Of a stretch of 64,000 bases of DNA, positions 18,752 through 28,105 are shown piece after piece. The notes beneath the pieces were generated by a model that ran no database searches, was not told where the DNA came from, and saw only the letters and a program-made list of their open reading frames with translations. A program made the translations under genes and the position numbers. The stretch lies in NCBI GenBank assembly GCA_016713535.1, contig JADJOY010000001.1:228640-292639 (forward strand), given 5' to 3'. The DNA is from JADJOY01 sp016713535 [NCBI: Deltaproteobacteria bacterium]. Its GTDB lineage: Bacteria; JADJOY01. Within the stretch, counting starts at the first letter, position 1; each line of letters begins with the position of its first letter.

Positions 18752-19423
18752 ATGCGCGGACTGGTGACAGGGATGGCGGGGCGAGCGAGCGGGATCGCGG
18801 CGGCGCTCGTGGGCGGGCTCTGCGCGGGGGCGCTTGCGGCGGCGGTGGCGTTCGGCGCGGGACGCGTGCTGGCACCGGGGGTGGTCGCGCGTGGCGCGGT
18901 GCGGGTGCCGGTGCTCGACGGTGTGCCGCTGCTCGACGTCGACAAGGTCCGGGCGGAGGTGGCGGGCGACGCCGAGCAGGCCGGCACCGCCGGCGCCGCC
19001 GCGATCTCGGTGCGGCTGGGCGCTCACTGGAACGAGGTGGTGGTGGAGGCGCGCGCCGCCGACGCCGACACCGCGCGTCGGCTCGTGGCCGCGACCCTCG
19101 CCCCCGCGCGCGATCGCGCCCAGGGGATGCTCGGCGACGCGCTCGCGCAGGCCGAGAACCTCGAGACCGTGCTCCTCGAGCGCTTCGACGCGGCCGAGCA
19201 GGCGGGCGATGCCCACGCCCGGGCCGACGCCGAGGTGGCGGTGGCCTCGTTCCGGCTCAAGCGCGATGCGCTGCTCGAGTGGACCACGGGGCTGGTCGAC
19301 CCGGTGGAGCTGCGCTCGCCCACGGCGGGACCGCTGCGCGCCGGCGCCACCGCCGGCTTGGTGGCGGCGCTGGTGCTCGGTTTTGCTGGCGCGTTTCGAC
19401 CTCCGACCGCGCGCCCGTCATGA
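18752..19423 (+). CDS. Wzz-like membrane protein (chain-length/polysaccharide co-polymerase-like)
   Basis: A 223-residue protein with one helix at each end (AAALVGGLCAGALAAAVAFG near residue 17 and LRAGATAGLVAALVLGFAGA near 195) and a mainly helical periplasmic part between (residues ~60-190, with a likely coiled coil around DALAQAENLETVLLERFDAA). Two flanking helices, a central coiled coil and the PxxPxxP-like RSPTAGP before the second helix are the layout of Wzz/BexC-type polysaccharide co-polymerases, though this one is short and sequence similarity is weak. It opens an operon whose next genes overlap by four bases, in a polysaccharide region. I treat the assignment as a structural guess. 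Confidence 0.5.
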   Translation: MRGLVTGMAGRASGIAAALVGGLCAGALAAAVAFGAGRVLAPGVVARGAVRVPVLDGVPLLDVDKVRAEVAGDAEQAGTAGAAAISVRLGAHWNEVVVEARAADADTARRLVAATLAPARDRAQGMLGDALAQAENLETVLLERFDAAEQAGDAHARADAEVAVASFRLKRDALLEWTTGLVDPVELRSPTAGPLRAGATAGLVAALVLGFAGAFRPPTARPS

Positions 19424-20661
19424 CCGAGCTCGATCCCGAAGCGCCGTCCCCGCAGGCCGATCCGACCGACACCACCGCCGCCCTCGCGGCGCGCGCCGCG
19501 AAGCGCGCCGGGGCGCGTTTCCCCGGCGAGCCCCTCGACCGGCTGCTCGCCGAGCTGGTTCCCGGTTCGGACCTGAACACGCTGCTGCTCCACGCGTTCC
19601 GGCGCCGGGGACGGGCGCGAAGCTTCACCGCGGTGCGCGACCAGCTCGCGCGCCAGCCGTTGCTCCAGCCGTCGAGCGCCGACGCGCGGCGGATGCACGC
19701 GCTGGACGCGGTGGCGTTCGCGGCGGCGAGCGACTTCGACGCGGTCGACCTGGCACCGGTGCAGCCGCTCGGCACCGCGGCGTGCGTGGGTGTCGATCCC
19801 AACAACGTGCTCGCCACCTTGCGCTCGGCGGAGGTGGCCGCCGATCCGACCACGGCGCTGGCGCTGATCGCCGCCGAGCGACGGCGCGATGCGGCGCGCG
19901 GCGTCGACGCACCCACGTTGCGGCTATGCGCGAGCCAGCGCGTGATGCGCCTGCAGCCGGTCGATCAGCCGGGCTTCACGCCGCACTTCCGGCTCTTCGC
20001 GCTCGCCACGGCGGCGCGCTCCGGCGCCGCCCGGTCACCGGACGCGGCGGAGCGGCGCGCGCTCCTCGAGCAGCTCGACGTGTGGGCGCGGCTCGTGGCG
20101 GCGCTGCCGCATGCAGGCTTTCGCGTGAGCGGGATGCGCGTGGTGCTCTCGGACACGCGGCTGGTCACGGCGTGCTTCGCGCGCGCGGGGATCGACGCCG
20201 CCGAGCTCGGCCGAGCGGCGCGCGCGCACCGCCCCGAGGCGGCCGAAGAGGCGCTCGCTCGTAGCGGTGTCGTGCTGCCGCGCGCCTCGCGCGAGCCCGA
20301 GGTGGAGCTCGCGGCGCTCGGCGTCGAGGAGGCGCTCGTGGGTCGCGCGCGCGGGCTCGTCGACGAGGTGGTCGCCCCGCTTCGCGAGGCTCACCCCGGC
20401 GTGGAGGTGAGCTTCGACCTCGCGCGCCTCGAAGGGCTCGACTACTACGTCGGGCCGACGCTGCGGGTGCTCGTGCAGGTGGCCGGTGGGCTCGATCTGG
20501 CGGTCGGCGACGGCGGGGCGCTGCCGTGGCTCGCGGCCCTCCTCTCCGATCGCCGCGAGCGCTGGGTGACGAGCGCCATCGGCACCGAGCTGCTGGTGAA
20601 GCTCGCCGACGGCGGCGGAGTGGGGAGCGCAGGCGCGCGCGCCGCGGAGGTCCGGCCGTGA
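19420..20661 (+). CDS. HisRS/HisZ-like class II synthetase-fold protein
   Basis: A 413-residue protein starting at ATG 19420 (ATGA overlap with the gene before). A region near residues 100-160 (DLAPVQPLGTAACVGVDPNN then VLATLRSAEVAADPTTALAL) and especially VSFDLARLEGLDYYVGPTLR (about 330-349) followed by LAVGDGGALPWLAALL resemble the histidyl-tRNA synthetase core and HisZ, where the motif is LDYYTG with a later GGRYDxL. Here the glycine-rich GGRYD segment is changed to GDGGALPW, and there is no anticodon-binding domain. So a true synthetase is unlikely. It may bind a small molecule or regulate. Its link with polysaccharide genes is unexplained. Confidence 0.5.
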   Translation: MTELDPEAPSPQADPTDTTAALAARAAKRAGARFPGEPLDRLLAELVPGSDLNTLLLHAFRRRGRARSFTAVRDQLARQPLLQPSSADARRMHALDAVAFAAASDFDAVDLAPVQPLGTAACVGVDPNNVLATLRSAEVAADPTTALALIAAERRRDAARGVDAPTLRLCASQRVMRLQPVDQPGFTPHFRLFALATAARSGAARSPDAAERRALLEQLDVWARLVAALPHAGFRVSGMRVVLSDTRLVTACFARAGIDAAELGRAARAHRPEAAEEALARSGVVLPRASREPEVELAALGVEEALVGRARGLVDEVVAPLREAHPGVEVSFDLARLEGLDYYVGPTLRVLVQVAGGLDLAVGDGGALPWLAALLSDRRERWVTSAIGTELLVKLADGGGVGSAGARAAEVRP

Positions 20662-21182
20662 GGATCGAGCTGGACGGTGGGATGGTGCTGCGCTCGTGGG
20701 AGGTGCGCGACGTGGACGCCCTCGCGCGCCACGCCAACGACCGCGAGGTGTGGCTCAACCTGCGCGATCGCTTTCCCCACCCGTACACCCGCGAGGACGC
20801 GCGACGCTGGATCGCGCTGTGCGCCGACGAGCCCCTTCACTCGACCCACCTGGCGATCGAGGTCGACGGGAGCGCGGTGGGCGCGGTGGGCTTCGACCGC
20901 CTGCAGGACGTCCATCGTCTGACCGCCGAGATCGGCTACTGGCTGGGGCGGGCGGTGTGGGGGCGGGGGATCGCGACCCGCGCGCTCGCCGCGGCGACGC
21001 GCCACGCGTTCGAGCGCCATGACCTCGAGCGCCTCGAGGCGGCGGTCTTCGAGTGGAACCCGGCCTCGGCGCGGGTGCTCGAGAAGGCGGGCTACGAGCG
21101 GGAGGGGCGGCTGCGCCGGTTCGTGCTCAAGGACGGTCGCCTCGGCGACGCGCTCCTGTACGCGCGGCTGCGCGAGCGGTGA
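20658..21182 (+). CDS. GNAT acetyltransferase, RimJ/RimL type
   Basis: A 174-residue GCN5-related acetyltransferase that should transfer acetyl from acetyl-CoA to an amine. The acetyl-CoA loop is seen as EIGYWLGRAVWGRGIATRAL (about 94-113), followed by the C-terminal strand pattern LEAAVFEWNPASARVLEKAG and YEREGRLRRFVLKDGRLGDA typical of RimJ/RimL-like enzymes. These modify ribosomal proteins, antibiotics or sugar amines; in this polysaccharide setting an amino-sugar substrate is possible. The GTG start overlaps the preceding stop (GTGA). Confidence 0.85.
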   Translation: MRIELDGGMVLRSWEVRDVDALARHANDREVWLNLRDRFPHPYTREDARRWIALCADEPLHSTHLAIEVDGSAVGAVGFDRLQDVHRLTAEIGYWLGRAVWGRGIATRALAAATRHAFERHDLERLEAAVFEWNPASARVLEKAGYEREGRLRRFVLKDGRLGDALLYARLRER

Positions 21183-21190
21183 TCCAGCAG

Positions 21191-21286
21191 CCCGCCCGCG
21201 AGGCGGGGCGTGCGGGGGGCGATAGCGCGCGCCGATTCGGACGGACGGCCTCCCGGCCGTCCGCGGGCGGCCCGCCGGGAGGCGGG
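21191..21286. terminator. Hairpin cluster between convergent GNAT and amidase genes
   Basis: Three hairpins lie in the gap: CCCGCC/GGCGGG (21191-21207), CGGACGGCC/GGCCGTCCG with loop TCCC (21242-21263), and CCCGCC/GGCGGG (21271-21286). The middle one is a perfect nine-base stem. They probably end transcription from both sides. Confidence 0.5.
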
Positions 21287-21347
21287 CGCTCCGAGGATTT
21301 TCGATCGCACGACGTCGCCTGGGAGCGCCGCTGGCGTGTCCGCGACC

Positions 21348-22745
21348 TCACGCCTTCTGCGCCAGCGGCGGCCGCCGGGAAGGCCACTCGAGCAAGCCTT
21401 CGAGCGTGTGGCAGAGCTGGAGCAGCGTCACGTCCTCGCCGCGCCGCGCGGTGAGCATGGCGCCCATCGGCAGCCCCGCCGCCGAGAGTCCCGCCGGGAT
21501 GCTCGCCGAAGGCTGGCCGGTGATGTTGAACGCGGCCGTGAAGCCGCCGATCTCGGCGGCGGCGCGGAACTGCGCCTCGGGCGTGAGCCCGTCGAACTCG
21601 CCGATCCGCGGCACCGGGCGGCCCACCGTGGGCGAGAGCGCCAGATCGAAGTCGCCGAACCACGCGAGGATGCGCTCGGCGAGTGCGCGGTTGGCCTCGA
21701 CCGCCTGCGCCTTCGTCACGCGCCGTCCGAGGGCGCGCAGCCAGCGGGTGACCGGCTGGAAGTGCTGCTCGGCGAGCGCCGGCGGGTTCGCGGCCAGGCG
21801 TCCGTAGACGGGCAGGAAGTCATCGAGGCTCCCGGCGGGCGGCTCGACGGCCTCGACGTGATGACCGAGGCCCTCGAGGACATGGGCGATCCGCTCCACG
21901 GCGGCAGCGATCTCGGCGTCGACCTCGCCGATCGGCGAGCGTAGGCAGAGCGCCACCCGCAGCCCGCGTGGCGGCGCCTCGCGGGCACGCACCGCGAGCG
22001 CCTCCGGGGTGGCCGGGAAGCTGCCGTGGCCGCGGTACACGTCGAGCACGGCGGCGGCGTCCTCGACGTGGTGCGCGACGCTTCCCATGAGCGAGAGCCC
22101 GACGTGGTCCATCGCGGCGTAGAAGTCGGGGATCAGCCCGCGCGACGCCTTGTAGCCGAAGAGGTGGCAGAAAGACGCCGGGATCCGGATCGAGCCGCCG
22201 CCGTCGGCGGCGTGGGCGATCGGCAGCAGCCCCGCGGCGACCGCGCTCGCCGAGCCGCCGCTCGAGCCCCCCGCCGAGTGCGCCGTGCTCCACGGGTTCG
22301 CGGTGGGTGGGTGGAGGTCCGGCTCGACCACCGGCATGAGTGCCAGCTCGCTGGTCGAGGTCTTGCCGAGGATCACGAAGCCGGCGCGCCTGAGCAGCGC
22401 GATCGCCGGCGCGTCGAGGGGCATCCACACGTAGCGGTAGGCGCGTGAGCCGGCGCGGTTCCACGCGAAGCGCACCGCGTCGGTGTCCTTGATCGCGATC
22501 GGCACGCCGGCGAAGAGCGGCGCGGGAGCGGCGCTCTTCGCGCGCACGCGGGAGCGGGCGTCGTCGGCGCGGCGGGCCGCGGCGAGCGCGCGGCGCGTGT
22601 GGACGTCCACGAAGGCGTGGAGGCGCGGGTCGAGCCGCGTGATGCGCGCCAGGTAACCCCGCACCAGCGCCTGCGAGGAGAGCGCCCCGGAGCGCAGGAG
22701 CTCCGCCTGCGCGAGCGCGCCGAGATCGAGGGGATCGGTGGTCAT
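21348..22745 (-). CDS. Amidase-signature family hydrolase
   Basis: A 465-residue amidase-signature enzyme, which cleaves C-N amide bonds with a Ser-cisSer-Lys triad. The lysine lies in GVPIAIKDTDAVRF (about residue 91). The glycine/serine-rich signature is TAHSAGGSSGGSASAVAAGL, and the nucleophile region is ADGGGSIRIPASFCHLFGYK. GatA-type subunits and free-standing amidases share this; the nearby residues and the lack of gatB/gatC suggest a free amidase of unknown substrate. ATG 22745 is preferred over an upstream start by its fit to the family. It is on the opposite strand to the surrounding polysaccharide genes, so it is probably unrelated to them. Confidence 0.9.
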   Translation of the reverse strand: MTTDPLDLGALAQAELLRSGALSSQALVRGYLARITRLDPRLHAFVDVHTRRALAAARRADDARSRVRAKSAAPAPLFAGVPIAIKDTDAVRFAWNRAGSRAYRYVWMPLDAPAIALLRRAGFVILGKTSTSELALMPVVEPDLHPPTANPWSTAHSAGGSSGGSASAVAAGLLPIAHAADGGGSIRIPASFCHLFGYKASRGLIPDFYAAMDHVGLSLMGSVAHHVEDAAAVLDVYRGHGSFPATPEALAVRAREAPPRGLRVALCLRSPIGEVDAEIAAAVERIAHVLEGLGHHVEAVEPPAGSLDDFLPVYGRLAANPPALAEQHFQPVTRWLRALGRRVTKAQAVEANRALAERILAWFGDFDLALSPTVGRPVPRIGEFDGLTPEAQFRAAAEIGGFTAAFNITGQPSASIPAGLSAAGLPMGAMLTARRGEDVTLLQLCHTLEGLLEWPSRRPPLAQKA

Positions 22746-22858
22746 GGGTGGTCTCGGACGCAATCGTGCCAGACCGCCGCGCGCGCGGCGACGCTCCGTG
22801 ATTGGAGCGCCGCCCGCGCGAATGGTTGAATCCGCCCGGCCGCGCCGGAACCTACGCC

Positions 22859-24454
22859 ATGATCGCCACCCCTACGAGCGCGCGAGCGACGCCCACCGCC
22901 GCGGTGGCGCCGCTCCTTCGCGTGACGCTCTTCGCCGCCGCGGTCGGGGTGGCGGGTGCCTTCGCCGCGCCCGCGGTCTGCCTCGCGGTCGCCGGCGCGC
23001 TCGTGCTGGGCGAGGTGCTGACGGCGGGCGTGCGCCGGGAGCCGCGGGCGCGTGTGGCGCTCGTCGGGGTAGCCGCCGCCTGTCTGGGGCCGTGGCTCGC
23101 CACTCTCGATACCCGCGACGCGGTGCTGCTGGTGGGCGCGCTGGCGTGGGCGCTCGCCGCGTGGCGCTCGCCGGCGAGTGCGCTCGTGCTCCTCATCGCG
23201 CTCGCGCCGCTCCACACGCTGGTGCTGAGCGTCGTCGAGGGCCGCGCGCGGCTCGCGCCGGGCGCGCTCGGCTACTGGAAGGAGCTCGCGCTCGCGGTGC
23301 TCGCGGTGCGGGTCGCCGCCGAGCCCGCCGCGCGCGAAGGCTGGAACGCGCCGCGCCGCTGGACCGCGCCGATGATCTGGGGCGTCGGTCTGCTGATGTG
23401 GATGGGCGTGCTGAGCGCCCTCGCGCTGGCGCGGCGGCAGGTCGGAGTGGGGCTGGCGGTGCGCGGATTGGCGGCCGATCTGGGGCCGCTCGCGCTGCTC
23501 GCGATCGCGTTCGGCGCGGCGCGCGCCCGGCTCGTCGACGCGGCTCTCATCCGGCGCACCATCGTGGCGCTCGGGGGCGCGCTCGCCGGGTTCGGCTTCG
23601 TGCAGCTCGTCTGGGTCGGCCCGAGCTGGTTCGCGGCGGTGGGCTACGACGGGCCGCGCGACTTCAAGGTGCCGGGCTACGAGCACTACCGGCTCACGTC
23701 GACGTTCCTCGATCCGCTGCCGGCGGGGCTCTTCCTGGCGGTCGCGGCGCTGGTCGCGCTCGATGGGCTGCTGGCGGCGGCGCGGCGAAGCCGGCGGGAG
23801 CGCGCGGGCGTGGCGCTCGCCGCCGGGCTCGCGATGGCGGCGTCGCTCGCGAGCTTCACCCGTAGCGCCTGGATCGGGCTCGCGCTCGGCGTCGTGATCC
23901 TCGCCGCGGCGCACTGGCGCGAGCCCGGCGCGCGGCGCTCGCTCGCGGCGGTGCTGTTCGCCGCGGCGGTGCTCGCGCTGCCGATCGCGCCCCGGCTCGC
24001 GGCCTGGACCCGCGACACGGCGACCGGCGCCGCCACCGACACCTCGTCTCCGCGCCACCTCGAAGCGTGGCTGCGCGGTGCGCGTACCATCGCCGACCAT
24101 CCGCTCGGGCTGGGACCGGGCCGCGCCGGCGAGGTCTCGGTGCGTGTCCTCGGCGGGGCCGGGATCGTGACCGAGAGCTCGTACCTCCAGTTCGGCGTCG
24201 AATATGGAGTGGTCGGGGGCGTGCTGGTGAGCACATTCGTGGTGAGCCTGGCGCGTGCGCTGGCGCGGACGCTGCGCGCGAGAACCGTGGGTGAGCGGCG
24301 TGCCGACGCGCTCGCGGCGTGGTGCGCGCTGGCGGTGGCGGGGCTCTTCCTCCACGCGCTCACGGAGCGCCCCGTCGCGTATCCGGTGATGGTGCTCGCG
24401 GGCGTGGCACTCGCCGGCAGCGCGGGCGCGACCGCGCGGAGCGAGCGCTCGTGA
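22859..24454 (+). CDS. O-antigen ligase/polymerase-like membrane protein (Wzy_C)
   Basis: A 531-residue polytopic protein with about a dozen helices. The C-terminal half carries the Wzy_C/WaaL-type features: a helix pair around SLASFTRSAWIGLALGVVIL, a large periplasmic loop with the conserved RHLEAWLRGARTIADHPLGL and GPGRAGE, then ESSYLQFGVEYGVVGGVLVS. In the family this loop arginine/histidine region handles the lipid-linked glycan. It should either polymerise repeat units or ligate finished chains. It is followed with a GTGA overlap by a GT4 glycosyltransferase, so the operon builds an envelope or extracellular glycan. Confidence 0.85.
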   Translation: MIATPTSARATPTAAVAPLLRVTLFAAAVGVAGAFAAPAVCLAVAGALVLGEVLTAGVRREPRARVALVGVAAACLGPWLATLDTRDAVLLVGALAWALAAWRSPASALVLLIALAPLHTLVLSVVEGRARLAPGALGYWKELALAVLAVRVAAEPAAREGWNAPRRWTAPMIWGVGLLMWMGVLSALALARRQVGVGLAVRGLAADLGPLALLAIAFGAARARLVDAALIRRTIVALGGALAGFGFVQLVWVGPSWFAAVGYDGPRDFKVPGYEHYRLTSTFLDPLPAGLFLAVAALVALDGLLAAARRSRRERAGVALAAGLAMAASLASFTRSAWIGLALGVVILAAAHWREPGARRSLAAVLFAAAVLALPIAPRLAAWTRDTATGAATDTSSPRHLEAWLRGARTIADHPLGLGPGRAGEVSVRVLGGAGIVTESSYLQFGVEYGVVGGVLVSTFVVSLARALARTLRARTVGERRADALAAWCALAVAGLFLHALTERPVAYPVMVLAGVALAGSAGATARSERS

Positions 24455-25620
24455 CCGAGCCCGGGCGCGGCGCGCCGCTTCGCCTCGGCGTCGACCTGAC
24501 ACCGCTCGCCCGCGGCGCCGCCGGGATCGGCAGCTACGTGCGCGGGCTCGTCGGCGCGCGCGCGGCGTTCGGTGACGGAGTGCAGGTGAGCGGCTGGGCG
24601 AACCGGCCGTCGCTCGCGCGGCCGCGCCTCGCGGGCGTCGATCTCGCTGGGCTCCGCGTGACGCACACTCGCGTGCCGCGCCGGCTCCTCAACCGGCTCT
24701 GGCTCGACCGCGGGGTGGGCGGGATCGAGGACTTCATGGGGCCGCTCGACGTCTTCCACGCCACCGACCTCGTGGCACCACGGGCGCGCGCGGCGGCGGT
24801 GGTGCTGAGCGTCCACGACCTGGCGTGGTGCGACGAGCCCGCGGGTGTCACGCCCGAGCTGCGCGCGTTCCTGGGGCGCTGGTTCGCGCCATCCCTGGCG
24901 CGGGCCGACGCGGTGCTGGTGCCGAGCCGCGCCACCGCGCGCGCCCTCGCGCGGCGCTTTCCCCAGCTCGCGTGCCCGGTGCACGTCGTGCCGTACGGGG
25001 TGGACGCTGACTTCCGAGCGGACGCCGAGGACGCCGATGCCACGGTCCGCGCGCGCCACGGCCTGCCGCCCACCTACGTCCTCTACGTGGGCGCGCTCGA
25101 TCCGCGCAAGGGAGTGCGTGGGCTGGTCCCGGCGCACGAGGCGCTGCGTGAGCTCGCGCCGGAGGCACCGCCGCTGGTGATCGTCGGCCCCGATGCTGGT
25201 AGCTTGGCGTCGATCCGCGCGCAGGTGGCGAAGACGACGGGGCCCGTGCAGGTCCTCGGCGCCGTCGCTCGCGACGACCTGCCAGCGATCTACCGGGGTG
25301 CGCGAGCGTTCGTGTTTCCGTCCGATCACGAGGGATTCGGTTTGCCGGTGCTCGAGGCCGCCGCCTGCGGCGTGCCGGTGGTGTGCACGGCGATCGCGGC
25401 GCTCGAGGAGCTCGCCGGCTCGTTCGCGAAGCTGGTGCCCGCGCCGGCCAAGCCGCGGACGCTGGCGAAGGCGCTCGCCGCCGTGCTGCGCGAGAGCGGC
25501 GTCGAGCGCGAGCGACGCGTGAGCGCGGGCCGCGCGCGCGCCGCCGAGCTCACCTGGGAGCGCTGCGCCGTCTCCACCGCCGCCGTCTACCGCGCGGCGC
25601 TTCCTCGCCGAGCGCGCTGA
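24451..25620 (+). CDS. GT4-family glycosyltransferase (first of three)
   Basis: A 389-residue GT-B enzyme. The N-terminal acceptor domain begins LRLGVDLTPLARGAAGIGSY. The C-terminal donor domain has the expected YVLYVGALDPRKGVRGLV (about 209-226), and the nucleotide-sugar signature FPSDHEGFGLPVLEAAACGV (about 288-307), where the E-x7-E glutamates lie. The family moves hexoses, commonly mannose or glucose, to growing lipid-linked chains. The GTG start overlaps the preceding stop. Its exact donor and acceptor are unknown. Confidence 0.9.
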   Translation: MTEPGRGAPLRLGVDLTPLARGAAGIGSYVRGLVGARAAFGDGVQVSGWANRPSLARPRLAGVDLAGLRVTHTRVPRRLLNRLWLDRGVGGIEDFMGPLDVFHATDLVAPRARAAAVVLSVHDLAWCDEPAGVTPELRAFLGRWFAPSLARADAVLVPSRATARALARRFPQLACPVHVVPYGVDADFRADAEDADATVRARHGLPPTYVLYVGALDPRKGVRGLVPAHEALRELAPEAPPLVIVGPDAGSLASIRAQVAKTTGPVQVLGAVARDDLPAIYRGARAFVFPSDHEGFGLPVLEAAACGVPVVCTAIAALEELAGSFAKLVPAPAKPRTLAKALAAVLRESGVERERRVSAGRARAAELTWERCAVSTAAVYRAALPRRAR

Positions 25621-25647
25621 GCGCGGCGTCTCCCGGGGCCTCTCCTC

Positions 25648-26816
25648 ATGCGCGTCTTGCTGGTCAGCGGCAGCTACCCCGATCAGGTGTGCGGGGTCGG
25701 CGACTACACCGAGCGCCTCGCCCGCGAGCTGGTACGGTTGCGCGAGCTCGCCGCGGTCGACGTGCTGACCTCGGTGGGAAGCGGGCCGTCGCGGCCGACA
25801 CCCGGCGTCGAGGTGCACCGGCTGATGGAGGGGTGGCGCCTCGACGAGATCGAGCGCCTGCGCGACGCGGTCTTGCGGCTCGCGCCCGACGTGCTGCACC
25901 TCATGTATCCGTCGCGGCTCGGCGTGCGGGACCGCGGTGGGCTCGCCAACGTGATCCCGTGGGTGGCACGCGGCGCGACCCGCAACGGCCGCCGTCCGGG
26001 AATCGTCACCACGCTCCACGAGTTCGGCGAGCGCAGCCGCCGCTTCCGCGTGCGCGCGTGGCTCGACGTGGTGGCGAGCGACGGCGTGATCTTCACCAAC
26101 GAGCACGACGAGCGGGTGGCCCTCGGCTGGCCCGGCGTCGAGCGCGCCGCGCGGCGCGTGATCCCCATCGCCGCCAACATCCTGCCGAGCGCGGGCCACG
26201 TCGACGCCGCGGCGGTGCGGCGGCGGCGCGGCCTCTCCCCCGACGCGTTCCTGGTGCTCCACTTCGGGTTGCTCGCCGAGGACCGCGGGCTCGCGGTGCT
26301 GGCGCAGGCGAGCCGCTGGCTCGCCAAGGACGGCGTCGAGGTGGCGGTGATCGGCGAGGAACCACCGCGCGCGGGCAGGCTGCGCCCGCGCCGCGATCTC
26401 GACGCGCTGCGCGCCGCGGAGACCGAGGGCACGCTGCGCCGTCTCGCGCACCTGCCTGCGGCGGAGCTGAGCGCCTTGCTCGCGGCGGCCGACGCGGCGG
26501 TGTTCCCGTTCGCCGACGGCGCGTCGCCGCGCCGCGGCTCGCTGCTCGCGGCGATGGCGCACGGCCTGCCGATCGTCACCACCGACGGGCCGCGCGTGCC
26601 GACGGGGTGGAGCGTAAACGAGACGCCGGCGCTGCTGGTGGACGCGGGCGACGCGGCGGGACTGGTCGCCGCGCTGCTCAGGCTGCGCGACGACAACGCC
26701 CTGCGCCGCAAGCTCGGCGCCGCGGGTCGCAAGCTCGCGACCCGCACCTCGTGGAGGAGATCGCCACCCAGACCGCGCTGGTGTACGCCGAGGTCGCGCA
26801 GCGGGTGGGGCGCTGA
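25648..26816 (+). CDS. GT4-family glycosyltransferase (second of three), frameshifted near the end
   Basis: The main frame gives MRVLLVSGSYPDQVCGVGDY with a typical GT4 N-terminus, a donor domain with FLVLHFGLLAEDRGLAVLAQ, then AVFPFADGASPRRGSLLAAM. Past residue ~368 (RKLATRTSW) it turns into arginine-rich nonsense. The shifted frame continues EEIATQTALVYAEVAQRVGR and stops at 26816, which is the normal C-terminus of this family. One base is missing near 26751-26757 (GTGGAGGAGA). Total length is one base short of a multiple of three. I take the gene to be functional with a sequencing or assembly error, though true mutation is possible. Confidence 0.75.
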
Positions 26817-26857
26817 CGGCCCGCGGCGCGCCTGCGGCGGTGGAGGCTGGTGCGACG

Positions 26858-28057
26858 ATGCGGATCGGACTCGACGCGCGTTACGTGTACCCGAGCCACG
26901 TCCACGGCATCGGCCGCTACAGCGTCGAGCTGGTCCGGCACCTCGTACCGCTCGCCGCCGAGCGCGGCCACGAGCTGGTGGTGTTCCGCCGCGCCGATCT
27001 ACCCGAGCCGCTGGTGGTGGCGCGCGAGGGCGACGAGGGCGACGAGGGCGGCGCCGTGCGCGAGGTGCCGGTGCCGTTCGCGCCGATGTCCGTGGGAACC
27101 GTGACCCGCCTCGGCGCGCTCGCGCGGCGCGAGCGGGTCGATCTCTTCCACTCGTTCTTTCCGCTGCGCCCGATCGGCGCGGCGGCGCGCACCGTGGTCA
27201 CCGCCCACGACCTGCAGGCGCTGCGCGTGAAGGGGTTCCATGACGGACGGGGCGTGGCGCTGGCGCTCGCGTCTCGGCTCTTCTACCGGCTCGCCTACCG
27301 CTGGTCGTTCGGCGCGGCCGATCGGATCCTCGCCGGCTCGGCGTGGACCCGCGACGACGTGATCGCCGAGTACGGGCTCGCGCCAGGTCGCTTCCGGGTG
27401 GTGCACGAAGGGCTCTCGGATCGCTTCCGCGAGGACGGAGACGCCGCGCAGGATCGCCGCGCGATCGCGGCGGCTGGCGTCGATCCCGAGCGTCCGTACC
27501 TGCTCCACGTCGGCAACACCCGGCCTCAGAAGAACGTCGAAGGGCTGATCGACATCGTCGCGGAGCTTGAGCGCGCCGGCTCGTCGGGCGCCCAGGGGCC
27601 CTGGCGGCTGGTGATCGCGGGCGTGCGCGACCGGTTCTTCCCCGCGATCGCGGAGCGGGTGCACCGGCTCGCGCTCACCGACCGCGTCCAGTTCGTGACC
27701 GAGGTCAGCGACGAAGCGTTGCGGGCGCTCTATCGCCACGCCGCCCTCTACGTCACGGCCGCGCTCCACGAGGGCTTCGGCTTCACGCCGCTCGAGGCGA
27801 TGGCGAGTGGCTGCCCGGTCGCCGCGGTGGCCGCCGGCGCCTTGCCCGAGATGCTCGGCGACGCCTACCTGCCACTGGCCGTCGCCTCGCCTCACCCGGC
27901 GGCGTGTGCCATTCTCGGCCTGCTCTCCGATCCGCCAAGACGAGCCGCGCTCGTCGAACGCGGACGTGATCGAGCCCGCCGCTTCCGCTGGGAGACGACG
28001 GCCCGAGAAACCCTCGATGCCTATGAGGAGCTGGACGCCCGCGCTCCCCGATCGTGA
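26858..28057 (+). CDS. GT4-family glycosyltransferase (third of three)
   Basis: A 399-residue GT-B enzyme starting at ATG 26858 (MRIGLDARYVYPSHVHGIGR), chosen over GTG 26840 since the family begins here. The donor half has YLLHVGNTRPQKNVEGLIDI (about 209-228) and the signature VTAALHEGFGFTPLEAMASG (about 299-318). The pair HGIGRY at the start resembles mannosyl- and rhamnosyl-transferases of O-antigen clusters. It lies 41 bases after the second GT4 gene and 48 bases before a radical SAM gene, so the set probably forms one transcription unit. Confidence 0.9.
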   Translation: MRIGLDARYVYPSHVHGIGRYSVELVRHLVPLAAERGHELVVFRRADLPEPLVVAREGDEGDEGGAVREVPVPFAPMSVGTVTRLGALARRERVDLFHSFFPLRPIGAAARTVVTAHDLQALRVKGFHDGRGVALALASRLFYRLAYRWSFGAADRILAGSAWTRDDVIAEYGLAPGRFRVVHEGLSDRFREDGDAAQDRRAIAAAGVDPERPYLLHVGNTRPQKNVEGLIDIVAELERAGSSGAQGPWRLVIAGVRDRFFPAIAERVHRLALTDRVQFVTEVSDEALRALYRHAALYVTAALHEGFGFTPLEAMASGCPVAAVAAGALPEMLGDAYLPLAVASPHPAACAILGLLSDPPRRAALVERGRDRARRFRWETTARETLDAYEELDARAPRS

Positions 28058-28105
28058 CGCGCCGCGAGGCGCCATGCGCCGGGAGACGCCTCCACCAGCC
28101 ACCGC

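Noticed and set aside
19420-20661. A true histidyl-tRNA synthetase
   Set aside because: The motif GGRYD is not present, the anticodon-binding domain is missing, and the opening motifs differ.
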